Assembly: GCA_963277665.1 (NCBI GenBank)
Contig: OY728122.1
Coordinates: forward strand, 1,550,080,868 to 1,550,144,867
Source of the DNA: Viscum album
Lineage: Eukaryota; Streptophyta; Magnoliopsida; Santalales; Viscaceae
Reading direction: 5' to 3'
Length of the DNA: 64,000 nucleotides
The position numbers and the translations under genes are program-made. The notes beneath the pieces were generated by a model that saw nothing but the letters and a program-made list of their open reading frames with translations, made no database searches and was not told the DNA's origin. Positions 39,590 through 52,600 of the stretch are shown here, piece by piece; positions within the stretch are counted from its first letter, which is position 1, and every line of letters starts with the position of its first letter.

Positions 39590-40060
39590 TTAAAATGCTC
39601 TTCACATTACTCATTTCTCTTGGAGTATATCATAAAATCATCTATAAAGACTACCAAATATTTTTAGTTAAAATATAAAGATTTTATTCATTAATTCCAT
39701 GATTTTTTTGGAGCAATAGTGGTTCTGAAGGCCATCACTATGAACCCATAGTGTCCATACCTTGTTTGAAATGTAGTATTGGGAATATCTTTTGGATTCA
39801 ACCTTAATTGGTGATATCTTGACCCAAGGTCCATCTTAGAGAAATACATGGCCATACATAATTGATCAAAATAATCATCTATTTATGGAAGGGTGTACAT
39901 TTTCTTTATCATAATTTTTTAGCATGCAATAATCAATTAAAAGGTGCATTCATCCATTCAACTTCTTGATTAAGAGGATTGGGGCACCCCCATGGTGAAG
40001 CACTCGGGCATATGAACCCCTTTGTACATATTATCTTGTAACTACTAATCCATTTCTTCT
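39590..40060 (-). pseudogene. Element B reverse transcriptase fragment
   Basis: Read on the minus strand, KGVHMPE and then TMGVP (about 39980-40030) matches the chromovirus KGFIRPS.SPWGAPV block. LLIDYCMLKNYDKENVHP (about 39895-39945) matches CIDYR.LNK.TIKN.YPLP. VVFIDDFMIYSKRNE (about 39610-39655) is the YxDD-type active site, here FIDD with both Asp kept. Stops and frame changes separate the blocks, so it cannot be translated as one protein. Confidence 0.85.
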
Positions 40061-40899
40061 AACTCAATAGTTTCCATTCTATAAGGTGTCTTTGATATAG
40101 GAAGATATTAAAGAAAAATATCAATTGAGAAATCAACCTCTTCACTAGGATGAAGATTTGGAAATGCTTCGGGGAATATATCAGTGTAGTCCCTCACAAT
40201 GAGCATGTCTTTGATCATGATTATCTCTTTTGCCTCAATCATTTGAGACAGATATTATTTCTCATATTTAAATAATATCCATAATTGATATGATGATTTA
40301 GAAGGAGATTCATCTTGATACATACACTTGTATAGAATTGGAGGATTCCACAGGATGTGAAGAGTGATCTACATTTCATGATATTTTTTGTTTGATTTAT
40401 ATAACAATATCTAATATATTCCCAATATAGCATCAAACTATTCCAAATAAAGTATTCAAAGATTTTCTAAGAGTTTTAGTCCGTAAAAATTAACTTGGGA
40501 GGTTTAATATACTTTGTATGAAATAATTTCTTTATTTTATTTTCTCATAGGTAACTCAAACTATATAATTGGATGTGTTGTTTTAATAGTTCCACTAAAC
40601 TTTAAATATATGAAATAAGGGATAAAACCAAAATCAAATAGAATATTCACTATTCATGAATTAATAACTATCATAGCTATCAATACATCATTTTCAGGAT
40701 CCACCTCAAAAATAGTGATAGTGTATGCCTTTCCTTGTACCCTTGGAGGTTATTTATTTCCTCCAACAACTCCTGGCTTAGGGAATTGGCTGGCGTAATA
40801 CTCATGTTACTTGGAGTTGAAACACCTCACTATAGGATGAGTGTAAATCTAAACATTTTTTATTTTTTCCAATTTACTAGGATTCTTCATAACCATGTG

Positions 40900-41000
40900 G
40901 TAATAATTAGATATATTCCCCTCTTTTCCACATTTGTATCATTTTCTAGTTCCCCTTAGGTAGTTCCAAGGATGATTCTTCTCAAAATTTTGACACATGG
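40900..41000 (-). pseudogene. Element B gag zinc-knuckle remnant
   Basis: The minus strand gives YKCGKEGNISNYY at about 40910-40950, aligning with the knuckle C..CGK.GHIS..C. The first and last Cys are Tyr and the His is Asn; only one Cys is left. The Cys-to-Tyr changes fit G-to-A decay. The rest of gag (to about 41975) is not readable. Confidence 0.6.
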
Positions 41001-41975
41001 AATGTTGGGTTTCTTTTCTATCATGGGATTTATATGTTGATCATCCTATAATAATCATCATTTTCTATTTTTTATCTATGGTTCTACAATACCAATAAGA
41101 GTATCTGATCAATATTCCAACCTTAAGGGAACAACAAACAATATCCTCATAGTTTTCTAAGTCTAAAATCACTAATTATTTTCATAAAATCATCTTTAGT
41201 TATCTAAAGAAGTGATGTACCATTATTTCAATGTTCAAGAAAAATATAGATGTGTATCATGAATGAATTCTAATGTTTTCATTATACACCCTGATAGACT
41301 TGTATTCCTTTTTCTATAGTATGAGGAACTCCCTTTACATATTATGATGAAGAGTTTGGGAAAAATATTTATTTAAAATTATTTTCTTGAAATCTTCTCA
41401 TTCTGAGGAATCAATTTCCTCCTTAATTTTTTTTCGATCAGTTCCCACCACTGATCAACTTCCATAAAAAATGATAGACTGTTGGTACAACTTTCTCTTA
41501 TTTAGATCATTGTAGGAAAAATAATATATTCTCATTGGAGTTAATCCATTATTATGTGATAATAATATTGGAAGATACACTAAAGATAGAGGCCTTTTTT
41601 GCATAAAGTATTCAACTACAACTTTCTATTTATTAAGAGAATGAGGTAGTTCAAAAAAATGATGTTATTAATAACTTTATCTAGTTTATTAATTACTATT
41701 ATAAACCTTTCATCTCCCATTCCCATCAGATTTAGCATTTCAATAAGGAATTTGTCCCATTGTCAATAACATTGATAATTGGCACAGGTTCTTCAATTTC
41801 CTACCATTACCTAAAAAGGAAATAAAAATTAGGGGTTATGAATACTTATCTAATTAGAATATAAAAGCGTTACTTTTGACATATAAGGAAGAACTTATAA
41901 ATGAAAAGTTTATCCTAACATGTGATTTCCTGTATTTCAATATAGGTTATCCAGGGTGACAGAATTGTCCCTAGG

Positions 41976-44900
41976 GTTCTTACTAAAGTTCTCTAGTCCC
42001 AATATGAAAAAATACATAGGTCATAATCTGATTCCAACTATAATAATCATTGCCGTTTATAAATAATATTACATGATTTAAAGCAAAATTAACTATCAAA
42101 TACAATCCAAGGATATTAATGTCTAGTGTCTTTAGAATATTAGGTATATAAAACTAAAAACATGGGAATAGAATAAAAAATATTTATATTAGTCGTCAAT
42201 ATTGATCTCATAACTACCTTTTAACACATTAAATATTTTAGTAAAACCTAGGGAATATATAAACTAAATGGGTGATCAAAACATCTCAAAAGGGAAATAA
42301 ACATAGAAATGAAGCATAACACATGGGTTAGAAGGAATAACATGAAGACATAAAAAGGCATGGAACATTAATAAACATATAGAAGAATAATATATAGAAC
42401 ATGGAATAATGTAATAATGGAAATATAGTAATTTGTTACAAACATGTTACTTGACCAAAATATGAGTGAGAGATAACTTCCAAGACTACATCACTGGGTG
42501 GATAAAGTCCCATAAAGGAATCAATTTACTTCGTCTCCTAATAAAATGTCTCGTGAGGCAAAAATTTAATCGGTGTGTTGGAGTGTTATCTTGGTTCACC
42601 CATCATAACATTATCATTCATATGTGTGCCACATTAATAATCAAAAATAATGAATAAACATTAGGGTTATCCATGGGATGAAATGGGTATCATAATCATG
42701 TCATAAGGCATAACCAATGGGTTTATCATAATGGTGTCCATGAAAGAATGGATTTAAATAATACATGGATATTTATAAGGGAAAATAGGCATAGATCATA
42801 AAATAGTATGTCCAAATTACGTGAAAACGTGAAAAATGTGTTTTTAGGAAAAATTATAAATGAGCCACTTTTGTGCAGTTTAAGGGAAAATATAAAAGTG
42901 TCTTTAAATAAGATAAAGGAATAATTGTTTGTGTAAAAACAAAAATTAGAAAATATAGTTAGTAAGGATAAAATGATTGGTTTTATAGAAATGATTGGTT
43001 TTATAGAAATGATTTTTTATTAAAATATATTATAGGGTGAACTTGAAAATGGGTAAGAAATTGGGAAGTTCCCATTAATCGGGCTTGCTTATCAAGAGAA
43101 ATTGAAAAGAGAATCTTAAGAAACATGTATTTACCCCCATTACAAAATTAAGAATTGATCTAGGTACATATTTTTGGAACATACACATCTAATTTAAGAG
43201 GATTAAATAATAATAATTAATAATTACATAGGGGTTGAGAGAAAGAAAGAATAACCCGAATGAAAATAGAGGTTCGGAGGGAATCCCTTAACTTATGTCT
43301 AAAATTATTCTTCACTAGAAATTAATTTATTTAATAATTAAATTAAATTAATTAATTAAAACATTTCATAACATATTATACATTTATTTAATATATTATA
43401 ATTTTATTAGGTTCATTTATGTCTATTTCATTGACTAATAGTGTTTCATTTTGTCATTTTTTGAGTGTTCATTTCACAGTTTCATGGTTGATTTTTTTTG
43501 TGTATAATTATGAATGTTCTTTTAAAATGGAATAAAAACTAAATAAATGGAATGATATGGTATTAATTTATTTCCATAAATTTAAATTGCTCCATACACC
43601 ATTTTATTTATTTGATATGAGGATCATTCATATGATAAAATGTTTTTGAAAAAATGCTTAGTTTATTTTGGTAGTTCATATGACCATCATGAATTAGTAT
43701 CATTTTTTTATTAATGTATTTATATAATTTTTAAAAAACATTAAATATGTTTTATTTCACATATTATAATATTTTTTAATCATAAAAATGGTTTTATTAA
43801 TTGAATTGAAGGAAGTAATGAAAAATAAAAAATCGTCTTCCTTGAAGGTGGTGAATCAACACACCACAAATGATGTTTCCATTTTTAGAAAAAAATGATA
43901 GATGAATAAATTTGAGGATGAATGTTACAATATAAAAATAAAATAAAATTATATATATGATACTAGATTTATCATGTTACATTGGATAAGAGGTGACGGA
44001 AGGATAAGAAAATAAAATAAAATAAAAGAGGAAGAGGGAGGGTTTTACCTCATGAGTGTCGTCTCCATGAGAACCTCATTAAGGCACATGGAAATGGTAT
44101 TTTGGTGTGAATAAAAAGTCCACAACGTGGGAAAGAGGTTTGGGAGAGGAATTGGGTCAAATTTAATATTTGTTTCATCCTTAGAAGTTAGGAGGAGAAG
44201 ATTTGGTGAAGGGTGGTATTCATAGTGAGAGGAAAGGAGTGTTTTTTATTATTTTATCCTTTTGAATAATATTTTGGCTCATGAATATCAATAGTGTTTA
44301 TTATTATGACAAATTATAGTAAAGATATCATATTGATTTGATAAAATGGTCATTAAATCATCTATGAATCAACCAAGACTCTAAAATAAATTTATTTACT
44401 TATAATGTTAGATACCATAAATTACAGTATTGCATTATTTGCCAAAAATTCAACTATTTTAAAAAAATACCAACAAATAAACCTAAATTTTTTAAAATGT
44501 ATACTTTTAAAAAACTAATAGAATTTTAAGAAAATAATTTTATTAATATGAAAATTTAAATTTTAAATTAAAATGATCATTTATTTGAAAGATACAGATT
44601 TTGAAATTTTAACTGAATTTATGACACTTTGAAAAATTAATTAAGGTCTCATAAAATTATCCTGTAATGAAAAGTTGAAAATTTAAATTTATGAGGAAAT
44701 TTTCTTATAAATAATTAAATTAATTATAAAATTTTAAATAAACATATTCATTTCAATAAAATTTCAATACTTAATTTGTTATTTTTAAAACATTTATTTA
44801 ATTATTCCATGATATATATATTATATTTTCATTCATATGATACCTAAATTATATTTATTATTTCATTGGTGATGTTACTAATTTATTGGATGGTTTACAG

Positions 44901-45104
44901 TTCCTAATGCTCACATTATTATTCCAATAACCAAGTTAATATTCCATTAGTATAGGTTCCCTAATTCTTTAAATACTGCATATTAAATTCATTATTTATG
45001 AAAATAATTTTTTTATTAAGTTATATATCTAATTTATGTGTTTTATATAATATATAATAATTATAAGAAGGTAGATTTTATTGATAAAATGTTGGGTTGT
45101 TACA
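41976..45104 (-). repeat. Element B 5' LTR (higher coordinates)
   Basis: Partner of 34212-37270. Its upper end GTTGTTACA (45104) is clear from the alignment with the other LTR. The lower edge is set at TGTCCCTAGG by comparison and is approximate. A primer-binding site should lie just below 41976 on the minus strand, but I could not recognise it. Confidence 0.75.
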
Positions 45105-46809
45105 AATATCATAAAGAACCATTTGGAGGTGGTATACTTTTATTTTGAAGGTCCATGTGGTAGAACAATTTGATATTCTATCCCTTAGGAAGATGCTTGA
45201 TATAATACATAGTTATGGGTTTCATTTAATTTTAGATTCTATTTTCAGGATTGAGGTGCATGAGTTACCCGAGATGAAATGCTTCTATCATGTGTCATTG
45301 TATATGACCTATTATGATGATGAAATAATTGTATATGTATGAAACCCATAAAGACAACATTAATTGGGTCAGGATTCAATAGTTATGCTTTAATGATCAT
45401 AGAATGCCTCAGTAATGAATTCATTATGGTTAGTTAATAATGGATCATCAAAATGTGAAGTAATTACCATTAAAGAATTCGACTAGTGGTGGTTTGACCA
45501 TTTATTTTAATGGTAGTTGGTTATAGTAGTTTTGAAACCCGGACTGCCACATTGTCATTGATTTTAAGGGTCCTTATTTAGTATTGTTATAAATCATGAT
45601 ATTCTATAGGGTGTACTCTTGGTTTAAAGATATTCATTTCCACTATCTAGACTTTTTCTGGGGTACACTGTGAAAGAATTATCAAAACTCCAAGCTAGAG
45701 AATGCAATTTAAAAAAATGGTTTGATAAATATACTCTTTTTAGTGTTTCACTTGGGTATCTTTGACAACCATTAGCGTGGAAATTCCTTAGTGACATTAG
45801 TATTCCCATGTAATAATTCCTTGGATGGACTAATTGACACCAAAATATTCTTAGAATCGTTCACGAGGTGAAATTACTGATGTTTGTATTAGTAATTTTT
45901 TTCGATACATCAACATATCAAGTTTGTAATGACTTCTCACAAGTTAACTCTAGATAATTTAGTACCATGTATATGCTCCATGGACCCCAGAAGTTAATAT
46001 TGAGGTAACCTTGTACCTACAGTTGCGATCAGATGATATGTTTTAACTATGATGATCCAAGGCTACTGGATCGAGTATGCTCTAATGGCCATGCTATAGA
46101 ACAAGGATACAAATGGTTAGTTTATCAAGAGACATCATTGAAATCCATTTATGGGATTCAGCGAAGGAGATCGAAGTGATCTTGAGCTACCATAATTAAA
46201 GGCTTCAGGGTAGGGTTCTAAGATGCTTCTACCAGTAAAAATAAGTATTTTCAAAAATAGTCAAATGCTAGTATATCGACCTTATTTACCTGAGTAGTTG
46301 GCGAGAAAACCAAAAAATAACAGGATCGGGATGATTTGAGTGTTGGGAAAAGGTCAACCAAGGCTTTCCAAGGATCAACCAGGATCAATGCGGTTGATTG
46401 GAAATTGAATGTTTGATCCATTTTAGAAAAGTTACAATGTGCATCATTGGAATGCTAATAGAATGTTTAAATAGAAAATTCCAATGGTGGAAGAACCATG
46501 CATCATGATTTTCCACTCAATGTTAAAACCTATTATGGGGAGCTCTATATACTGATTGGTGAAAGAGATGATGACATAATCCTAAATTGGATTAGATGGG
46601 ATTGGCAAAGAATCTTCTTAATGTTTATTTTTTAATTCCTTCAGTTTCTCGAGTATCAATGGTGTACAAACCATACAATTTAAGGGATTATTAGAGGTGA
46701 TTTAGTTGTTTAGAAAATAAACATATCCATTCAACAAAAACATCACAACTAGAGCACTTCTGTTTTTGTTTTCATTATTCCCTAAATATTCACAGGGACA
46801 AGAAGTTCT
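45105..46809 (+). other. Element A internal region, second part
   Basis: About 1.7 kb between element B and the polypurine tract of A. A 65-codon ORF at 45145-45342 ends YYDDEIIVYV, which resembles an RT active site, but nothing around it matches RT. No other domain is visible. Confidence 0.45.
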
Positions 46810-46822
46810 AAGTTGGGGAGAT
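46810..46822 (+). other. Polypurine tract of element A
   Basis: AAGTTGGGGAGAT directly precedes the TG of the 3' LTR. It is interrupted by TT, so the tract is imperfect. Confidence 0.7.
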
Positions 46823-49800
46823 TGTAGCATCCCATGTTTTTAGATAGTGTAAATTAAAAATGAATTAGATTTTTTTGTTTTGTGGATGGGATAAATCATA
46901 ATCCATGATTTGATATATAAATATGATAATTGGAACACCTGAACGTGCCCTTTTTATGGTTTTAAGACCCAAGATGTTTTTTTAGTTTTTTTGATGAGTT
47001 TTTAGAGTATATAGATTTGATGAATCACTTTTTAGTAGAGACAGTTAGAATCACATGGTTGTAGAATGTTTAGTACTAATCACACAGCCCAAACATTGTA
47101 GGATTATTTCTATACGGACACTATTTTTCAAAACAATACCTCCCTATAGGGGAAACTATGTTTTCTTTTGTATGGTCCTGGAGGGTGTCACATGGTTAAT
47201 CAACCCATGCACCCGTGGTTGTATGGTCATGTAGGTGATCTATAATAAAATATATAGGTGGGTGTATGGGCTATGCATGGTTTTGAAAACCATGTGCCTA
47301 GACGGCACCCTTAGATCCACATAGGTAGTGGAACTACATGTTTGGAATATGGTATTCCAAAACATGTGGTTCATTAAATGGGGTGATTTTATAGTTTATT
47401 CCCTATCATCCTTAAGGTTTTCCCCTACATATTTCTCCCTTATTTCCAATACACAACATCCTCACTCGATCCCCTCCTAGGGATGGAGGTGTCTCCTTCA
47501 TTCAGTTTTTCAATTGATTGAATTCATATGCATTGGAAGTTTATCAGTGAGTCTATAAATCCAACATCCTTCATTCATAATTTCTTTTGCTGTAATGAAT
47601 GATATTTATGATTGATATAATTCACCCTATTTTAAATTCATTTTTCTATTTCTTCAATTTCTCTCAAACCTTCTCGAATTAAAGCTCATTATTAGATGAT
47701 TGGATATTATTAAGTATAATTTAGGTGGTCTATAGTTTTTCCTTTAAAATATTTTTATTTTCTAAAATATGTCATTGTTTCATATTCTATATTTTCCATG
47801 TGTCACCCAAAAATGTGAAATTGTTTATGTAGAACATAATTACTTTAATTGAGTAACAATTGAACATATAATTTAACCATTAGAGGTTGTTCACCTCAAC
47901 TCTAACTACCCCCTCAAGATGTGTTGGTTATGTGTCTTGACCCTTAAGATTTAGCGTGGAATTTTAATCAGCCTTTGATCATGTTATCTTTCTTTTCTTC
48001 AAGATAAATTGTTAAATGGAATTAAATTAACTACATTTTGTGTATATGATTCTCCTAGATTAAAATAAGTATTTATAATACACTAGATCCATCCATTATA
48101 AAAAGGAATGGATAATTATAATGGACTGTTATTCATAAAGAGATAACTTACCCTTCTCCATAACCAAATTATTAAATTTTGTGCTTGACTCCTTCACTTT
48201 TATGTGAATTCCTAAATATAATTAATTAAATTACCATTGTCAGGTCATATGATGAATGGAATGGAACATCCCATCGACTTCCAAATTTATTTATAAATGA
48301 AATGACGCAAATGAAAATTGAATTGTGACATTGAATACATATTGACATTGACTTCCTTATTAATCATAATTAATTTGTGATGTGGAATTGTTTATCTCAT
48401 GGTCATTGTTATATTATCATATTAATTATTTATGCCTTGACATAGACTCAGGTTCCTATTTACAGAATTCCTTGGACATCCTCATAGGCTATTAGAGAAT
48501 ATTTATACCATGAGTAAAAATAGTTTTCTTATTATATAATACAATGGGTTAATTAATATTTTACATATATTATATTACTCCTCGACTGATAATAGGGTTT
48601 TATTTTTACATCTTCCAATAGACATACTTATAGACTAGATGATTTTCCTCATTCTCTAAGAAATACTTGGGTTTAATTTTTTATAGAATTCCTTGGATGG
48701 GACAAAGGGAAATCAGAAGTTATGAGAGATACTTTGTTTTCCTATTAATGGAACACTATGGTTGGATCATAGAATAAAAAAATAACAATACTACTTAGGT
48801 GATACTTGGGTTTTTCAATATGGAATTCCATGGGTGGTCACATAGAAAAAAATTATATTATTATTTTATTATCATTACATGTAGCTTGTATTACCTATTT
48901 ACAGTTATTATTATGCTTGGAAACCATGGTTATATACCTTGGGTACTTGAATAACTAATGGTATTATGTTTAGAAATACATGAATACCTATAATTTCTCC
49001 ATGTTTTTAGAGACACTTTCCCTTTGATTCCTAATCTTGTAACCATGGGTCCAAGGATTATACTGTCACCTTTAATAGTATGCATGGATTACTTGGGCAT
49101 ACATCCCAAGTCCTAGTTATTATTTATTTAACTACACATATACACATATATGTTCGTAAATATATGATTAATATATGTACATAATTACATTTATATATAT
49201 ATACATGGTGACACATTAATAGTGAATTCCAACATAGGATGGAGTAGGTATGGTCAGTCAGGTGTCCCTTGAGGAATCAAGCCCAACTTATTTAAATGTA
49301 TTTATTTTTTTCCCACATTAATATTGCTATAATTGAATAATTCAGTAATTTATACTCAGCGAACGGATTCAATTATACACCATTGGTGGTGGCATAATGA
49401 ATTTATCTCACACCCTATTTGGGCCTCTGTTACACTAGGGTACTCAAACATGCCTCATGTCATCAGGCTCCTGTTCATAGATTATACTTTTATTTTTACA
49501 TTTGTAAATGGTAGATTAGGGGAATAGTATTGATTTGGAGGTCGTTATTCACATTGATATATCCTTTTATGATTTTTTCTTTACTTGGATCATTTATTAT
49601 CACATTTTGTATGTATTTTAACTTGTTTATTATAGAATCACAAGGACATGCTTTGTTTTGTTATATAGATTATTCTATTTATTATTATTGAGATGAGATC
49701 TTTATCCAATTCCTTTTATCTACACTACATCTACAATTTATTGATTAATTCTATATTTTTGTGATACTCTGATCAAAGGAATATATTCTCACCATTTTAC

Positions 49801-49917
49801 CACCTATAGACCATTTTTTATAGTCAACAACCTCTATCATATGGGGAGGCATGTGTGAGGCCTTGTGATAGGCCTGATCAAGGAAAATTTCAGTGGATTA
49901 TAGGTTGATATGTTACA
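46823..49917 (+). repeat. Element A 3' LTR
   Basis: It starts TGTAGCATCCC and ends ATGTTACA, 3095 bp, and aligns with 28290-31455. It keeps a perfect inverted repeat at 47276-47294 and a second at 47336-47367. Confidence 0.85.
47276..47294. repeat. Perfect inverted repeat in the element A 3' LTR
   Basis: CATGGTTTT, one G, AAAACCATG: nine-base arms with a single central base. A second inverted repeat, with 14-base arms apart from one extra A, spans 47336-47367 (ACATGTTTGGAATA and TATTCCAAAACATGT). Both lie in the region matching the putative U3 of the other LTR. Confidence 0.85.
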
Positions 49918-50205
49918 AAATATAGTTTATTTCTAACACTAGGGATGCCTCAAACTTGGAGGGCACAAAAAAAATTCACTTAAGAAAAAAGGTGGTAATT
50001 TTGAAATTCGTTGTTTTTGTAGTCAAACAATGAAATAAAAAATATATATTCTAAAAAATAATGATGAAAGGGTTATTGGGTCATTGTTGGATTTACAATT
50101 GTAATTATATCAGTGTCCTTAAATTAAAGGATATTTTTCTTCTAGTAAAATGATGAATGAGTGTATCCACTATTATTTTTCATCTCACCATTTTTTAATG
50201 GTTTT
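49918..50205. other. Short spacer between elements A and C
   Basis: AT-rich DNA without a recognisable feature. It ends with GTTTT (50201-50205), the left target duplication of element C. Confidence 0.6.
50201..50205. repeat. Left target-site duplication of element C (GTTTT)
   Basis: GTTTT directly precedes TGTAAC, and the same bases follow the other end at 60775-60779. Confidence 0.85.
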
Positions 50206-52338
50206 TGTAACGCCCCGAATCCGGGTGCCACACCACAGGTTCCCCAAACCCGGTTGGTCACATGAACTCAAGTGCATTTCCCCAATCTCTAGGGTATTTC
50301 GACTAGCATTGAGAACCTACGTCTGATATTGGGGAAACTATGCCCTCATTTTTAAAAGTGTAGGGTAGCGGAACAAAATATAAGCATACAGAAAAACAGA
50401 AGGAGTAAACAATACCATTATGAAATTAACAATTGTACTAAATTAAAGAAATTACCAACAGTCATATATATATATATATGATGATGAAATATGTCCCTAA
50501 GTCTAATAATGCATCCAAAATACAATACACTACAATCTAAAATAATATAGTACAAGGGACTTGTATAGCAAAGAAAAACAAAATAGTACAGTATAAACTC
50601 TGCAGCATCACAAGCCTAAGCTCAGTCTCATGCTATCTTAAACCTCTGCAAAATCAAGTACTTGTATAGGCACTCTTTCCCTTATCTACACCTGCAACAA
50701 TATAATCTATTTGGGCCCAAGACATAAACCAAAAATGGTGTGAGAAATAAATCCCAGTAGGCAACCACCAAAGGCCCGTGCCCAACTTTCCATGAAAATG
50801 TGCAACAATAGTGTGCAGTAATGAAATGCAAAAACATAGAAGTACTAAAAAGCAGCTACTTCTACTAGTTCCATTTCCTTTAATCTATTATTTAACAATT
50901 CAATACAATTGAATTATAAGTTTTTGAGACATGGACTCTACCAACAATCTCTGAAATAGTGCCACCGCAAAACCCAAAACAGGGTATCTAACAAGTAGAA
51001 CGTAAAAAAAACCAAGCCTATGCTTTAGCATGGAAGGTAAAACATGAGAAATCACCACAGTGAATATGAAAAGTAAATGGTGTCCTCAGACATGAAAATC
51101 CTTACCCTCGGGTAAATAAAATCAAAACCCTTAGATGATTTCCAACAGACATAACAAATCTTTCCCTTAGGCATACGCAATATTTCCCTAAGGCACGGAT
51201 GCTACTGCCCACAGGCATAAGAAAGGTTTCCCTTAGGCTAAACGAAACATTGCCTTCGGGCTAAGCAAGTAATCAGGCCAAACCCAACACATTAGAAAGA
51301 AATTATATATACATTTTCTCTCAATAAAACTCAAAGAATTATATAATCATGGCATACCCTTGGTTATCCTATTCAAATGGATAAACAAGGGAAACGCAGC
51401 CATGGGGTGGCCCTGGATCAAAGCAACTATCCCAAAGAACAGTTTATACAAATTCAATAGATTATTATTCAATTATAGGTATTTTATTAGTCATGTCCTC
51501 AACCATAAGGCACCCCATACATAGATGAATATCACTATGGTACACAAAAACAACTTGAAAGTTGGAAATAAATAGTAGACCACCTACTTAGATCTCCTCT
51601 GATCGATATACATGAACAACGCCTCCCGAAACCACTGAGAACGATGTAGATCTGGGAAAATAATTGAACCTTTAAAACTCAAATAACTTCCCCTCGAGAA
51701 AATAATTGGAAGAAAACACTCAAGGAGGGGGTAGGACTTACCTACGTGGTCTAAACGTGATCGATGGCGAAAGAATGTGAGTTCTGGCGTGCGATCCGGA
51801 GTTCTTATAGGCTTCAGCCTCCCCTCCCAATGCACCAAACGAACTCACTGCCTCCTCTATCAAATGAGGAGGCTAAATCCCATTTATAACAAAAACACCA
51901 AACTAAATGGTGTGTACTCTCAAGTACATGATGTGTAATTTCCATATTTTAACTGTTCCTTTGGAAGCCACTTTCCACCGCCTCACTGTTCATCAGCTGA
52001 CTTGGTTACACGACATGTATTTTTAAGTACACTGCATGTACTGTCGCTATGCTGGCGGCTACTCCCACTTCTTTACTGTTCACCTGCCGACTGATTACAT
52101 TGTGTGTATATACTAAGTACACGGTGTGTAATCAGTTTTTACACGCTTCATCACCGACAGGACTACATGCACTGTATACTCATCCCACATGGCCAAAGTA
52201 CATGGAGTGGGGAAAAGTACATGGCGTATACCCACAAATTTTGGAATTTTTCCCCATTTTCATTATTTCCTCAAAAACACTTATCGAAAAAGGAAATGAA
52301 GAAACCCTTACCATAAGAATAAGAACTGGGTTCTTACA
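50206..52338 (-). repeat. Element C 3' LTR (lower coordinates)
   Basis: On the plus strand it runs from TGTAACGCCCC to TTCTTACA, 2133 bp, and aligns with 58651-60774. The part nearest the interior (about 51900-52230), which is U3 on the minus strand, is rich in TACACGGTGTGTA-like motifs. A short stretch at 50460-50480 holds a (TA)n run. Confidence 0.95.
51900..52235 (-). promoter_or_regulatory. Near-palindrome cluster in the U3 of element C (lower LTR)
   Basis: Copies of a TACACGG(C/T)GTGTA-like motif occur roughly every 20-40 bases: for example GGTGTGTACT, AGTACATGATGTGTAA, TACACGACATGTA, AGTACACTGCATGTACT, AGTACACGGTGTGTAA and AGTACATGGCGTATAC. The same cluster sits at 60345-60670 in the other LTR. 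Position in U3 suggests a link to transcription, but no function is shown. Confidence 0.6.
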
Positions 52339-52352
52339 AACATCCCCCCTTA
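52339..52352 (-). other. Polypurine tract of element C
   Basis: AACATCCCCCCTTA on the plus strand, that is TAAGGGGGGATGTT on the minus strand, lies between the pol stop codon (TAA at 52350-52352) and the LTR. Confidence 0.9.
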
Positions 52353-52600
52353 AATCAATTCATCCCCGAATTTCCCTTTCAAGGGTGGTGATGATAAAGC
52401 TGAGATCAACTCTGGCCAATGAGCATGTACATCACTCTCCCACACCCAGGTTCCATATTGCACTTGGCCATGCTACCATAGCACCTGTATTAGAGGAACT
52501 GGCCGGCCTCGTAGAACCTTCATCCACCTATCAACAATACGAATTCAATACTCCTTAAAGAATGCATCTACCTGAAGTTCAACCTCCTTGGGCTAAAAAA
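52350..52600 (-). pseudogene. pol: Element C chromodomain
   Basis: The C-terminal chromodomain steers integration to particular chromatin. Minus-strand translation gives VELQVDAFFKEY, a stop, IRIVDRWMKVLRGRPVPL, IQVLW, a stop, and YGTWVWESDVHAHWPEL, then the polyprotein end KGKFGDE and a natural TAA at 52350-52352. The aromatic and WE positions of the family (VKV.W, TWE.E) are largely kept. Three stops, including one just before the domain, interrupt it. Confidence 0.85.

Larger units (their letters stand above)
34212..45104 (-). mobile_element. Element B: degenerate minus-strand chromovirus (Ty3/gypsy) nested in element A
   Basis: Direct repeats at about 34212-37270 and 41976-45104 flank a 4.7-kb interior whose minus strand encodes, in order, a gag zinc knuckle (about 40.95 kb), RT (40.05-39.59 kb), integrase (38.5-37.85 kb) and a chromodomain-like tail (about 37.3-37.4 kb), with a polypurine tract next to the lower LTR. 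RT before integrase plus a C-terminal chromodomain makes it a chromovirus. AATAT occurs at 34201-34205 and 45105-45109 close to the edges and may be the target duplication, but the lower edge is uncertain by several bases and the DNA is AT-rich. LTR divergence is high by eye. Confidence 0.85.
28290..49917 (+). mobile_element. Element A: plus-strand LTR retrotransposon with 3.1-kb LTRs and no recognised coding domain, interrupted by element B
   Basis: Two long direct repeats (28290-31455 and 46823-49917) start TGTA and end CA. The first is followed by a Met-tRNA-type primer site, the second is preceded by a polypurine tract, so the element lies on the plus strand. Without the nested element B, A is about 10.7 kb. 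The internal parts (31471-34211 and 45105-46809, about 4.5 kb) show no gag, protease, RT or integrase motif. It may be a non-autonomous large LTR element or one too decayed to read. Target duplications could not be confirmed. LTR divergence is high by eye, so it is old. Confidence 0.8.

Noticed and set aside
45145..45342. ORF ending YYDDEIIVYV, similar to an RT active site
   Set aside because: No upstream RT motif (MPFGL, LDL.SGYHQ) or downstream RNase H is present in any frame, so the match is best taken as chance.
52049..52558. 169-codon plus-strand ORF across the element C LTR edge
   Set aside because: It runs antisense from U3 through the polypurine tract into the chromodomain and is opened by the CAC...GTG motif repeats. 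It is a shadow of the element.
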